From assembly GCA_013398615.1 (NCBI GenBank), contig VZSR01003371.1:6523632-6587631 (forward strand): 64,000 nucleotides of DNA. Direction: 5' to 3'. The notes below the pieces were generated by a model. That model saw only the letters and a list, made by a program, of their open reading frames with translations. It was not told the DNA's origin and made no database searches. The number at the start of each line of letters is the position of its first letter. The first letter of the stretch is position 1. This document shows, piece by piece, positions 12,757 to 27,000 of the stretch. This DNA is from Brachypodius melanocephalos. Lineage: Eukaryota > Chordata > Aves > Passeriformes > Pycnonotidae. The position numbers and the translations under genes were made by a program.

Positions 12757-15700
12757 TGCTTAATACTTGTCTCTCTCAAGAAAATAATGAAGGAAATCAA
12801 CAAAACTAAGTGTCTGTTCTAGTAAATCAACATTTACTGGCATCCTCTGCTAAAAGGATACTGAAAGGATGCTGCTGCATATTGTTTACATCAGAGTCAA
12901 TGTAAATAAAAATATCTTTAAATACACATTGACACTTAAGACAGGTTTTTATTTGCAGACTAGAAATTGAATAAAAAAACCAAGAATCAAGAAAAATGAC
13001 TGTGGCATACAAAGTAAAGAACTTATTAAGTCTATTTTCATCTATATATAAGAAAAACATCAAGATTCAAAGGACCACCAACACACCAATTCTGAGATAA
13101 ACCAAAGGTACAAATGGTGTCTAAACAGGGAGAAATCTAATGAGTGACTTCACAGAGAAGTGATGCCCTTTCAGCCTAACATCCCTGGAGGACTCAGAGT
13201 GGTCAGAGGGGGAGTCTTATCCCTTAAGAAAGACCTGGGCAAGGTCTGCATGAACCAGCAGAAAGCATCACTGCGAGCTGGACACCTTGGTTATTTCACC
13301 TCACCCCTGGAGGTGAGTAGCACTTACACAGTTTAGCAGCAATCACGCCAAGTGTTTTGCAGTAGCATTCGTTACACGCTTGAAAGCACGGAAGAAAAAT
13401 CATGACTCAGGAAAAAAGATAAGAAGCAGGCTTTCACAGTTAATGGGTGGTAATTTAATGCACAATAATCTCAGTTCATGATCACATATTTGAATTAAAA
13501 TGAACTTTCAAGACAACAAATATTCTAAGAAATTTGCATTTTTAGCACAGAAACCAATGGAACTCAGAATTGTCACTAAATTGCAGAACTGGAAAATCCC
13601 ATTTTTCTCACTGCAGGTGAACAGCAAAAACGTGGTCTTATTCTGAGGAATGTGACCATACAGTGGGAATTAAGAAAAATATTTTGGGCAAAACAGTGAG
13701 AGAAGTCTTTGTACACACTGGAAAATAAGGTTTCAAGACAGAAAAGGAGGCCAAATCCAAACCTGAAAATGGGAAGTTATAAACTTATTTTCAGATTAAT
13801 TTTAAGGTGTCACTATCCAGCAAAAGTGGAAACATGGAACCAAATTCACATTTCATCTTTACAATGTTACATACAACTTTCCTCATTATTTACTCATAAA
13901 AGTGAAAAAGTAAAAATGGCATGCCAACAACGTAAGTAATTAAATGAATTCAAGCTTCACAACCTTTTTCCTGTTTGTAAAAAAAACACAAACCAAACAA
14001 TCCAGGCTACCTAAGAAACCATGGAATCTCAATTTTTTTCTGATGTTCTCCAGCATTGCCATATCTCTCCCCTTTCCTGAATTTTTCACTAAAGTCAATT
14101 TTACTGTTCACAGACACAACTGTTGCCGCAGCACGAGGATTAGAGAAAACACGACCAACAGAACAAATAAGATATCCAAACAAGAAGCCTCCATATTTGT
14201 ATTGGCTGTGTTCATACAGAGGTGTTCACATACCTCTAAGGAAAAGATCCTTTCAATCAAGCATATTTCATGGGAAGCCTTCTTATTCTTTACTCCTTCC
14301 ATAAAAAAAATGTCTGTGTGTCACAGTTCTCAGCTTTATTACACAAGACCTTCCCTTTGCTGCAACTATGTCTCCAAGAAAGTCACTCTACTGATTTCTT
14401 ACTGAAGTAAAATTGTTATTCCACCAAAGGCTGCCCAGTTTTGGCAGAAAAAATAGATCATTAAAACATTACAAATGTTTCCATAACAAGTTCTCTGCTC
14501 TTCACAAGTACATTATTAAATGGCCACATTGGACAGGTAGGGGCAAAAGCCAGTAATTCCAGCTACAGTTTTAGGCAGCTGATGTGATACAGATTGTAAC
14601 CTGAAGCACTGCTAGGCTGGTGACATTTTGGTAAGGAACCATGATATAAAGAAGCAGTAAGCTGAAAACTATATTGATTAAATAAGGCAAGGGAAAAAAT
14701 AAAAAGGAAACAGAGAAATGAGGAGGTGCCCAAAGAAACTGCAGAACTTGCATCCTCTTAACTCTTGTAGCTGAGATTTGTAGTATCATCCAATTACTTT
14801 GTTTTCTCTTACTGTGTTTCTTTTAGGTTTCTAACTTCTATTCAAGTGAGTAAACACTGCCGTTCTTTAAAAGCCATTTTACACACTTTTTCATTACTCA
14901 GAGGCTGTACAAAACAATATTAAGAAAATAAGATGAAAAAGCAGGATGGGCCAACAAACAGATTAAAAAAGGAATGGGCATCTCCAATTTTAATCCTATT
15001 TTAACTTTCATGTCTGGTGAACAATGAGAACTATCAGCTTTGGGCCTGGCAACTGCTGTATCAATGTCTGCTACCAGCATTAGCATTGAATCCCTCTGTG
15101 ACTGTGGAACGCTTCAAGGACTTTAACAATGGTTATAGCCTTTAATTTTTGCCTGCAACTGTATGATTAAGTTTAATAAAACTGTGGTCTATACTGTGAC
15201 TCACATTCCCGTGTCATCATGAACATTTGTTGCACTAGGCACACAACATGCCCATCTCATATGTGGAAAATTAGGGTAACATTTCACTCTCACAGCACTC
15301 CCTTATTGCAAAGCATTGCAATACAGAAGAACATTTTGAGAATAAAACTGAAAGTGTTTATAAAGCACTTGGAGATTCTTGGATAAAAGATATTATAATT
15401 AAAAATTAAATTACTCTAAACTAGTGGGAGGCTTTTTGCACCTTTCCCTACCAGAGCTCACGCCCCCACACACAGCACCACTGCTACAATGCTCCTGCAG
15501 AGACAGAATTGAAGCTCATTCCAAAGTTCAAGCCTGCCTGAAGTTACAAATCTGAAACTCTTGCAGCTAAGGATATTCAGCTCTTTCAGGCAACTAAGAC
15601 TGAAACACACAAAATCTGAAGCTTTCTGCCTTCATTAGATGAGGGATCAATGTGGTAACCCTTCAGTGAGCTTAGAATGTATTGCTACCATAACTTTTTA

Positions 15701-16314
15701 ATAATTCTAAACAATAAACACCTACAGAAAAAATATCATGAATAAGCAGTAAGAAAAGTTACAGAGGCATTCAAATAAAAAAAATTGTGAGCACCTGTTC
15801 ACAAGATTTTTCTTATCACCTGGCACTTTTATTACTTGTGAGTCAAGTTAAAAAAGCCCAGAAAGCTTTGCTGAAATAATTCTTCATGTATACAGCAATC
15901 ATTTCAGACAACAGAAGAGCTATATTTCACATTTTAAAGCCCACCACATCTGAAGCACTATACACACATTGTAATGGTCTCTACACCGAAAGTAAAAAGG
16001 TTTTAAGGCAGCACTGACATCAACAATTTATTACACAGCTACCTATATGTATATTATGTTTTGTATTAAAAAGACACAACTCTAAAATAAGACTCTTGGC
16101 ATTACTGAACATCGGGAGGACAGCAATAACCATAAAAATAAAAGTTACACACAACAGCTGTTGCATAATTTGGAAGCATCAAAAGTTATCCCTCAATTGC
16201 TTTTACCATGGAAAGAGGTGTCTGGAAAAAAACCAACTTCAGAATCAGTGCAGTGAAGACCCCACAGGCAACTGAAAGGGGAAGTTGATCTTCCACATTT
16301 TTACTAGAATTACA
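12757..16314. other. Intronic stretch, no element recognised
   Basis: Mostly unique AT-rich DNA. A GC-richer patch at about 13150-13320 includes a donor-like GGAG|GTGAGT on the plus strand near 13310, but no acceptor or coding frame supports an exon. The 153-codon frame at 13944-14405 has no recognisable domain and overlaps antisense frames, so I treat it as chance. Confidence 0.55.
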
Positions 16315-16862
16315 CACTGGTTTGGAAGAGACCTTCAAAGGTTATCTGGCCTAATCCCTTTGCAATGAGGGAGGAATATCTTCAACCAGATCAGATTGCT
16401 CAGATTCCATCCAATCTGGCCTAGACTATTTCCAGGGATGAGGGTATCCACAACTTTCCTGGGCAACCTGTTCTGCTGTTTCAACACCCTGACAGTATCT
16501 ATTCCTTATATACAACCTAAATCAAAGTTCTTTTAGCTTAAAGCCATTACCCCTTGTCCTATCACAACACATCCTGTTCAAAAGCTGGTCCCCATTGCTC
16601 CTCAGGCCTCCATTCTGTACTGAAAAGCTGCAATGAGGTGCCCCTGGAGACTTCTCTTCTCCAGACTGAACAACCCCAGCTCTCTCAGCCTGGCACCACA
16701 CCAAAGAATGTTCCAGCCTTCTGAGCATCTCTGTGGTCTCCTCTGGACTTGCTCCAACAGGTTCCTGTCCTGCCTGTGTTGGGGGTCTCAGAGCTGCACA
16801 CTGCACACAACACTCCAGGGTGGCATCTCCCACAAGAGTAGAGCAGAAGCTCAAAGCCAGGG
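16315..16862 (-). mobile_element. CR1 LINE 3' fragment, antisense
   Basis: Reads as the reverse complement of a long CR1 3' portion: TTTGGAAGAGACCTTCAAAG at the start, then AAGCCATTACCCCTTGTCCT, TTCTCTTCTCCAGACTGAAC and GACTTGCTCCAACAGGTTCC. It is moderately diverged. The open frames at 16522-16918 on both strands are translations of this element and not genes. Confidence 0.92.
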
Positions 16863-17599
16863 CAATGACTTGCAAGCATCATGATACCTAGGGAGTAACA
16901 GATACATACGGCACACATTTAGGTAACTCCACTGGATACCTGGTTATGAAGCATCCTTCAAAGGTGGCAAGTGTTCATAAATCCATGTTTGACAAGGCGG
17001 AAAAAAAAAAAAATCAAAAAATCCACCCAAGATAGAAGACAATGATTTACATCAGTCAGCTGGTAAGACTTCAGCACATAAAACTGTGGCAGTTCTAATC
17101 AGCCTTTTTTTCCCCCTCCTATTGAACATCCCAAACTTGCAGAAGAACCTTCAGCTTTTCTACAGCCAAGTTTTGGGCAGACAGTCTCCTTTCTTTTTGG
17201 TTAGGCAAGACAGAACTGCTTGTCTTTATAATCTCTATTGACAAGAGAAACCTACCCTGAAAAAAGCTAAAGCATCCCTTCCCAACAGCCTTCTAAATGT
17301 TGCATACAACAGGGTAAGTAAGCTGCTGTGCTGAATACAGAACTAAAAAAACCCCAACCAAACCCATATATGTCATTTACAATTACATAACATTACATTC
17401 CGTCTCAAAAAAAACCCCCCCAAAAACTCAGAAGAACAAACTAACAAAAAAACACTTCACATAAAAACCTGGCAGATTTTACTAATATAATTTCCCTCCC
17501 TTTGCCATCTAAATAGGAATGACAAGTAGTAAAAAACAGCAATTGTTTCAAAACATGTATAATTTTGACATATTAACACTTGACAGCATCAAAAAACAA

Positions 17600-17688
17600 G
17601 CTGGATTGGAAGGGATCTTTAAAGGACATCTGGTCCAACCCCCCTGCCGTGGGCAGGGGCATCTTTCACTGGATCTGGTTGCTCAATA
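17600..17688 (-). mobile_element. Short CR1 3' fragment, antisense
   Basis: CTGGATTGGAAGGGATCTTT followed by TCTGGTCCAACCCCCCTGCC and GGGCAGGGGCATCTTTCACT is a reverse-complemented CR1 3' end of about 90 bp. The similarity stops abruptly near GCTCAATAG. Confidence 0.88.
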
Positions 17689-20600
17689 GACTTCCCTATT
17701 TTAAGCATTAAATTCTCTCCTAGCCTTGACTGGGTCTCTCATGCTTTTTCAGAGCGTATTATTGCTGCCAGTGGTTGCATAAGAGAATTACTGAGATTTT
17801 CAGAATTGCCAGCAGAAGTAAAAAAACCCATAACCTTAGGAACAAAATAGAAATTCAATTATCTGCAACTCTTCCCAGATATACTATTTTTCACAAGCAA
17901 TAACCTGGAAATATTTTTAATTTTAAGACCCACCCTCTAAAAACAAAACTCCATTAAAAAATGTATTATGTATTTGTACAGCTTCAGGTATTTTTAAATC
18001 TACAACTCACTTCCTACAACATCTATCAGATAAAAACCAGACAAATAATATAAGGGGCCTGGTGCATTTTTAAAGTTCCTATCACCTTCTGCTAAAAAAA
18101 AAAAAAACAAGAGGAAAGCTCAGTTAGGCTCCAAAGAGAGCTCTGAGAGTCTGAGGCAGGCCCTCTAGCAGCGAGATTATGTGATTATTTCTGGATGCCG
18201 CAGTCATGTGGCTGCACAGCAAAGCTTTTGTCGGAAACATGACACAATCCCATCGCGCTCAAACTGCTGGCAGCAACTCGCCCCAGTGCATTTCCCTAAA
18301 ACACACCCACAGCCACAGGAAAAAAAGAAAGAAAAGCTTCTCAGTGCTACAGCCTCAACTGATCAGGGGGGTTTTTATTCCCTCTTGCGGTAAATCTAGA
18401 GGCTCCTCTCATTTTTCACTGGGCATCATTTCATGATTATCTACCCCAAAAGGCATCTACCTGGGTATTGCATTTATTCAGTGTTAGTCCTTCTACCAGA
18501 CAGGTATGTTTTTCAAACACCGTCATACAGTCTCTCATCGCACTTTTCAGAAAAACACCAAACTTGCTACAAATATTTTACTGGATTACATCTCAAAGAT
18601 CAACTCATTGTTTAGCTTTATTACACTAATTGTGCCTCTCAAGCTGTCTTAAACTCAGAATATTTCCACATTCAAGTGCAACAGTTAAAGTATATATGAA
18701 ATGCTAGCCTCTAGGTAGGACAACCTCAATAAAAACTCAGTACAAAATTCAGTACCTTAAATGTTAAATAACGAAACATTTTTATAATAGAACAGACTGT
18801 GGAAATTCGTGTATTTGTCTCCTATCACATGACTCATCAGTAGTTTGCTTTTATCTATAAATATGAGATACTCACTGCCAGGTACATGGAGTACTGGAAA
18901 AGACAATGTAATTACCTGACTTCAGGATAATAGGCATTTGACCATTAAAAAAAATCAAATCTTGTAATTCAGTACTTGCATGAGGTGTTTTTGCAGCACT
19001 TAAGCAGAAGTACTCCAGAATACCTGGAAAAGAAACTCCCATTCCAAGATTCAAACTCACTTAAACCACCTCAGGAGTGAGCTTTCCTGTGTCTATGAAC
19101 ACAGCTCACTCATTTGCTGTGGAACTCAAGGCAATGCAAAGGCAGAGTTCAACCACAGCCACTACAGCCCTACTACAAGAAAGTTCCTCAATTCTGGCTG
19201 TATTCCACCAGTGAGGCTCCAGGCTGGAAGTGGAGTCAGGAGGCATTTACAGTCAGAACTGTAATTCTAACACAGAACTTATATTCCAGCCTTTGCCAAT
19301 TACTGCAATAAAAGTTTGTCATATTAGCAAGATATGTTCTTTGCCCTGTTTGTGTGCACCAAATTGAAGGCCATACCCTGCACCAGCTCAACTCTTTCCC
19401 TCAAAACCTCCCCAAAGTTTTTACAAGGGTTTTTTTTTTTTTCCCCTGGTATTTGTTAAAACCACAAGGTGTGTGATTTTTTTCCACCACAGACAATATC
19501 CCCAGGACATCAAGGCTTTGCTGGTGTACCTGGCTGAACTCAGTGCTTGTCTGCATGCAGCAGCTCAGAATAGCACAGGGGGTGAGGCAGAGTTTAATGC
19601 ACATTCCACTACGGCTGAACACAGGAGCAGCAATTCAGGTTTTTTCCTTGGGAACACACTAAATGAGCCGAGCTGTAACATGCAATTCGTTAATGACTTC
19701 AAAAGTTAAAACCTCTCAAGTTAAAAATATGCAACAAAAAGCTTTTTTTTTTTGACCATTTACAATAAACCACAAAGTAATAAAAATATTTTTAAAACAG
19801 ACTCATGCAGTTTGGAGAAACACTTTTTTCCCTGTAAGCTGAAATAATACTTGAGAAGGGAAGAGAAAAAAACTGGTAGGATGAAAACCAAGACTGCTGA
19901 ATTTTGAGAGAAGTGACCACTTTTATTGACATGTCATTAAATATAAAGGTTCCCTTAACATTTTAGGATAGACTGTGTTCTTAAATCTAAAACTTTTCCT
20001 ATGCATTGCAACTGATTCCCACATTATCTTAATTCTTACACCTTCCAAGATTTTTCTCTCACTATAATTACATAAGTAAACTAAAGCTTCTTTGTATCAT
20101 TTCCTTACTTGCTGCTAGTACCTTCCTAAGGTGTCAAACAGAGTTTAGATATTTACTGTGCATTTCAAAGGCTTTCAACTCAGAGTACAACATCCAAATC
20201 CACTGACAGGACACTCTGTAAAACTCATTCTGAACTGAAATACAGATTTGAAGATACAGTCTCTCAAAGCAGGTTACCACAGAGTCTCAGGCAGAACATT
20301 TCCAGAGAGGGAGAACTAATGCTGACTAATGGCATAAATACCATTTTGAAAGAAAAAGACAAAGAGCAGGTGGGACAACCTAAGCTGTTTTTCAGGGCTG
20401 GTTATCAAGATTCTTCTCAGCATCCTAAGGTGCTCTCATTATACACACCTTGAAAAAAAAAAATTACAGCATTAATAAACCTGCCAGAGATTACAGATTG
20501 AGAAGCGAATTTTTTTTTCATCGATATGTAAAATGTATTGATAGTAAACAGCTGAAACAGACGAAAAATATTTATGGTGTTGTTTAGCTATTATGGACTC

Positions 20601-21844
20601 ATCTGATGAGCAGATCAGTTCTGTGTGACTCTCAGCCCTTCCCACAGCTCATCAGAGCCCTGTAACTGCCCTGTTTGCCAACCAGTAACAGACAGTATAA
20701 AACGAAACCAAACAAGTTTATTTCAGACTTCCTTTTCTCACTTTCAGTAATTTCTCTTGACTTTGCTTCTGCCAGATTAATTCAGCCATTTAAGTCCTGG
20801 ACTTCATGGCTATAGACTGCATTTACATCTTGTAAACATACAATTTTAACATCACTGAGTGTCTCTAATTACGCTGATATGTAGCAATATGATACAAGTG
20901 TCCCAAGTAAAACCTGATGAAGCTGCATGTGGTTCATTTTAATGGGAATTTGAACAGAACATTGAAATGTATCAAGTATCCTATTTAACTCAGGTGTTAA
21001 GATACTGAATGAAGATGAACTGCATTCTGCATTAAACACTTATCTGATGACCTAGTAATTTTATTTACTGTTGAACCTGCTCACCAACTTTAACTTTTAA
21101 TTTTTCCCATATTAAAGTAGAAGGTTTGATACATCTGTTTATAGCTTAATGCATTTGCTTACCCATGCAGAAAAAGAGCTCTGCAGTCAGATTATATCAA
21201 TTTGCTCACAACACAAAGTCTGTAATTAATAATTCCCTACACTGACAAGTCAATACAGCAATCTTCCATTCTGTAACCCTCACTCTGTAAATACAGATTA
21301 CGAAGACACAGCATTCTAAAGAAACAAACTCCAAATCCTCAAGCAAGTCTCTCCGTTTGTTTACTCATTCAGCTGAGCACAAAACAGTCTGACAGTCACC
21401 AAGTGACATCTGCTCACTACATAAACCCTTTCAAAAAGCAACAGGAGATACCACTAGCATAAACTCCCTCTGAAGAAACAAAAACAAACTGAAACCAAAC
21501 TAAGAAGCCTTACTTCATTCTTTTCTTTCCAGAGAACTTCGTCTAAAATCCTGTCTTACACCTTCAACACCACCACCTGATCGGGGCTGGGGAGCATGAA
21601 ACAAGTGATCACCCATATTGGTTTCTATCCCATGCATCCTAACCTGCTACACCAACCCCCTAAGCATGCTTAAATATCCTTTATCTTGAAACTCTCCTGG
21701 TAAACCCCCACCTCGGAGCAGCAGACTACATCATCTTACTTCATAGAATTGGTCTGGCCTCCTATGCATCCTCAATTTGCTTTTTGAGTCTACTCAGCGC
21801 CAGTTGTCCAGTGAGGGAGTTTGAAGTGAGTTGATTCCAGACAG
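17689..21844. other. Intronic stretch, one CpG-bearing patch
   Basis: Largely unique AT-rich sequence with homopolymer runs (for example about 18094-18107 and 19430-19442). A patch at 18168-18390 has several CpGs in an otherwise CpG-poor setting and is described in the findings. No gene seen. Confidence 0.55.
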
Positions 21845-22305
21845 CTGCTGAACACTCACCTGGCATTAACCCACTAACCCCTCCCATGGGATGTAGTGAA
21901 AAAGAGAAGCAAGGTAAAAAGACCCACGGATCAAGATGAGTTTAATAACAGTTTAATAACAGCATAAAGGAATTAATTCACTACTCTGAAGAGGTGTGCA
22001 GCGGCTTCCTGGGAAGAGGAACCTCAGCACTGCTAACACTTGGCTGTGAGGACGTATCATAGCCAGAAACATCCTCTTGCTCCTCTTTCCCCTGACTTTT
22101 CACTAGTGAGCACAGCATCATGTGGCATGGCACATAACATCCCTTTGGTCAGCTGAGGTCAGCTGCCCTGGCTGTGTCTCCTCACAACCTCATGGCCAGC
22201 ACTGTTTTAGCCACCAGTGTGAGACGCAGGTCCACAACTGCTATGCAGACAGAAAACTTCATAATACCACCCCAGCCAGACCCAGCACAGCGTTATTATG
22301 AGATT
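21845..22305. mobile_element. Probable avian ERV LTR-like remnant
   Basis: GAGTTTAATAACAGTTTAAT, GTCAGCTGCCCTGGCTGTGT and the terminal CCCAGCCAGACCCAGCACAG resemble blocks of avian ERV LTR-type interspersed repeats. The copy is diverged and non-coding. Edges and orientation are estimates. Confidence 0.45.
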
Positions 22306-24034
22306 TCTCTGAGATTCCTACTGTAAGACTTTCTTCTTCAGTCCCAGGATCCTGGCTACAAAATTACTTCCCATTACTATCCTGAAAAACAAAAGAACAG
22401 GATGAGGACCTTGAAAAGGGTCTCCTCATCTTGACAGGCATTTTCAGACAATTTCTAACATGTTCACTGTACATAACTTCCTCAGCTAGAAGTCAGTGAC
22501 AGATGCTTGAAGCCCAATTCATGTCTTGCCCACCACAGACCAGAGGACCACGAATGGCAGAGGAAGGCATGAGACAAAAAGGCTCACAGGAGCGACCTAT
22601 GACTTGCAACATGTAGGGTTTCTTTTGTTTGAGGAATTTGTTGCTTGGTTAGCTTAAAAAAACCCCTACAAAACCATACAGCAAATTCATCACAAGACAC
22701 ATAGGTATTACCAGGCAGAAAGCAGAAGAGGAACATGTGCCTTTTTCTTTTTTTTCTTTTTTTTTTAAATCTTAATGCTTCCTCTTTGGGCAGCAAGAGT
22801 ACCCCAAATGTGTATTAATCTGGTTCCCCTGGTACTCATTGATGCTGCACTCAAAATGCTGTAAACAGTTTGCACAAGCATTTCTTGGCTGGAGGAAGTA
22901 AATACTTGACAGTCTGATACACAGTCAGTCTGATTTGGTTAAGCACAGGTTACTCAAAACCATTTTGTCACTCACATTCAATTACCCTGAATGCAGTTAC
23001 CGTCTCTAAGGACCTGTTGAATAGCAGATATTCTAAACTTGTGTTCAGTACTGAAGCTATGTGTTAGTGCTTGCTTCATAAGAGAAGGAATGCAGAGAAT
23101 CAGCCATCTGTAAATTCAAATTCAGAGTTTTGCATATATTTTAAAGAGTCACCTTATTGAGACTGTCTCCATAAGTTAATACAAAAAAAAAAAAAAAAAA
23201 CAACCAAAACTTGGAAGACTTTAGGCACCATCTAAGATCAGATTTAATGAACATTTTACTACAAATCTGGGAGAGATTCAAATTTCAAATGAACCACACT
23301 GTCTATTGCTAATATTCAAGTTAAACTACAATATTTACACTCAAGATTTTGCAATCAGCTGCCATGCAGCTAATTCCCATGATTTTTAATTCAAGTGGAT
23401 TTGGAAGAGAATTCTTCCATCCAAATTGACAATTATCTGTTACATAAACTAACCAACTTTAGGCAGGTTTCATTATGATGGACACTAAAGGTGATGAAAA
23501 AGCAGAGCTTCCTGATTTTTTATAATGTACCTTTGCATCTTTTGTTTTCTTCCACAGAACTGTGAAACCCCAAAGAAGACAAACTGTAAGATGACAGGAC
23601 ATCATTCTAAATAAACTTTGTCAGGATGCTTTTTCTTTGTTAAATTCTGCTTAGCTAATGACAACCAATTCCCCACCATTTCTTCCTTAAGCCATTACCA
23701 TAATAAAACTTGGTGACATTTAGCACCAAGGAAACCCATCTGCTAATACATGGACAGCTAGTATCTTTGACAGCCTAATTTTCATCAAGGATAGGAGAAG
23801 AAATGATCTCCTGCTAACACTACATCTATCACAAATGAGATCAGCCTGTGCTTTTCATTATTCAACATGGATTACATTTGGAAAGGAGAATGTACTGCTG
23901 CATTAATACATCTCATTGTGCAAAACATCGTTTGCAATTGTACAAGTTTGAAGGCAGAAAGAAGTACATAAGGGAAAGGGATTTCTTTAGGGAAATCAGG
24001 AAATGACTGAAGGATGACTCAAACTGATGAACTC

Positions 24035-24095
24035 AGATTTGTAACTTTCTTCTTATGTATGAATTAGATTTGTAACTTTCTTCTTATGTATAAAT
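24035..24095 (+). repeat. 31-bp tandem duplication (2 units)
   Basis: The unit AGATTTGTAACTTTCTTCTT plus ATGTATGAATT occurs twice back to back, with a single-base difference near the end of the second unit. This looks like a recent local duplication. Confidence 0.9.
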
Positions 24096-27000
24096 CAAAA
24101 TAGACAATTCAAATTTCAGTTGTATGTTTAAATATCTGGAAGAGAGGAAGATAAAAACCTGGAAGAGACGAAGATACACATTGTAGTCTGTAACAACTGA
24201 CCATCATCCTAGCACTGTATGTTTACAAACTCCAAAGACACTATAAAGGTTACAGTAGAAAAGACAAATCTTCACAGAAGTGATAGCAAAGCCCCAGAGC
24301 TGAGTTTGTATATACAAAGATAAGAGCTATGTAAATTCCATATGGTTCTATAGAGACAACAAAAAAACATATTAAGAAGTGAAAGAAAATAGATTTATTG
24401 CACATTCTGTCATACTGCTGCCATAGGAGGCTGAGCACCCCCATTCTGCTTCACCCAACTCTGGGGTAGGGGCAGTGTCAAGCTCCCCTTCACATCCACT
24501 GAGCATCCTGTGACTCCCACAAGAACATCACATGCATTAAGAACAAAATAAAACACCCCAAAGAACACCAAAATAAAACCAACAACAACAACAAAAACCT
24601 CATAAAACATCAGCAAATCTAGCAAACAGAAAAGGATGAAAGATTTCACATCTCCCTCCTCAGCTCCACATACAGATCCCTGAATATATCTACGAGGAAC
24701 ATGTTAACTAAATAAATTTATTCATGTTACCATAGATTTTGGAAAATCTTGCTTCCTAAATCATAACTATTCTTTCCCCTCATTCATCAATACCATTATT
24801 ACCATACTTCAATTACAAAATTATCTGCAGCTCATTTTCAAGGTACCAAGTATTCAGTATTTGAGAATACTGACCTAAGTCTTGGTTATATTGAAACAGG
24901 AACAAATAACACACTATAAAAAGTATAGTCATACAGAAAGAGGCTATTTCAGTGCAAATATGTGATTAACAGCTTATTTTGTTTGCAGGCTACTGTACCC
25001 TGAGGCTTCTGCATAAGTTGCTGCTGAACTTCCATGTCACCCCTTAGTAAGTTTTACCTTGCATTTCAATGCATTGTGCCAGAACTCACAATGAGCCAAG
25101 TAAAAATACTGTGCTGCTTTATAAATCAGTTCTTCACGGACAACAGAGGCAATAAAAGCCCACTAAGAAAACTGATGTGAGGATAAATGCATTTTAAAAA
25201 GCCCAAACACCTTTAAACCCCCTTTAAAGGGACCACAGACAACACAAATTCATATTACTCAGTTCAACTTCAGGATCATTCTTCATGCCTATTCACAAGA
25301 AAAAACCCTAATAAAGAACAGCTGAGATCTCTTCTGTCTTTTCTTACAGCCTCAGTAGACACTAAAGAACACAAAGTACTTTTACACAAAATCCCTATAC
25401 CTCTTTCCACAGAAAGAAAATATAAGAGAAAGGGTAACTGCAGAAAATATGACGTATTCAAGTAGTGTAAAGAAGGGAATAAAACCAAAACCAAACTAAC
25501 TTCTGATGAAAGTATTTCTGTTCTCTTGGAGCCTCTGTACTTACATTCACTTAAACCCTCCGGTCTTTTTTCAATCTTGACAAGAGACTTGCTTTAGTGG
25601 CTGACACTCCACAAAACACCTCCAGAATAAAGGATATGTATCAGGATGGTAAATGTCATTAAAGTAAAATAGAAGGATGAGAGCGAAAACAGGAAAATAT
25701 TTCTAGGCAATTTTGGTACTAAATTGTTCAAGTGAAATTTTCCATTCTTTAAGTCACCAACTGTTTTGCATTCCTCCTTAGACATCTTATCCCTTCTCTC
25801 ACACAACAGTTTCTTTAGATTAGCAATATACAAAAAGGTTAAGAAAAAAATTAGTATCCTTAGTGCCCTGAAAATATTTTGATATAAAAATTTTAAAAAC
25901 CCAAACCATGCTGTTCTATTTGGAATTTCTTTTAGTCCAGTAATAAACAGAGTTCTTGAAATTATCCATATGCCAGTATGGTATAGAATAGTAGAACTGA
26001 GTAGTTTTTAAATAAATATACTCTAGGCTTGTATTTCCAAAGTTGTAATTAACTGAAACACTGACAATTTTTATGACTGACATCACTGTCAGACTTGATT
26101 TATATTCCAAAAGTCTCCCAGTAGCTATGGACATGCAAACCATTTTACTTATTCAAGTATATGCATTAATCTGGATTTATGTGAACTAGGCATAGGGAAC
26201 AATCACTTGTAGGTTCAAAACAAAGATATTCATTTTGCTACTCTACTTTGTGATGTCTGTAAGATACATGTCCCTCACTGAAGAGTTAAATATTCTCCTA
26301 TTTCATATTCTTACATAATTACCAGATAATAATTACTGGAGTTTATTAGAATTTGGGTACTTTTTCCTAAATGTACTGTTACTCTAGCAAATGCTGACAT
26401 TGATTTTTTGGTGCATGTTCTCACTGAATAGCATGTCAAATATGCCATTTGAGCTTTTAAATTTCTAGCCTTACAGTTTAAATTACTGGCCTTCAAAAGC
26501 CTCCATGTGGATTTATAAGTGCTGTCTGAAGAATTCACTTGAGCAGCTTTAAAATACTCAGAAGGAGACAGCACAACATCTGTCCCTGACAAGCTGCTGA
26601 AAACCAGGCAGGAAGCCAAGCACTCCCCAAAGTTCCAGCCCAGCAAAATCAGGCAGGCTTGAACAGCTGCAAAGCAAGAACTGCTTTTAACAGTAAATCA
26701 AAGAAATCAAAGCTTGTGATAAGCATGCAGCAGTTGTTCCTTGAAGTTAACCAAAGAAATGAGAGGTACAGCTTAACTGGCCCATATCAACGTATTACAG
26801 TTTATTACTATTTTACTGATGAAGTTGTTTGTGTCTTTTAAAATGACATTAGATTTAAATTACAGGGAAGGCTTCATTGCTTTGCAAAGCTAAACAAATC
26901 CCCCTCTGAGGACTTTACTATGCAAACTCACAGGAGAAAATTGAGGGACCAGAAAAGCAGAAGAAGAAAAAACACCACAAATTAGACTTAGGATGGTTTT

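Noticed and set aside
12323..12803. Possible reverse-transcriptase gene
   Set aside because: This is a decayed, frame-shifted and internally deleted CR1 fragment, not a gene.
13944..14405. 153-codon plus-strand frame
   Set aside because: No recognisable motif; overlapping frames occur on both strands, as expected by chance.
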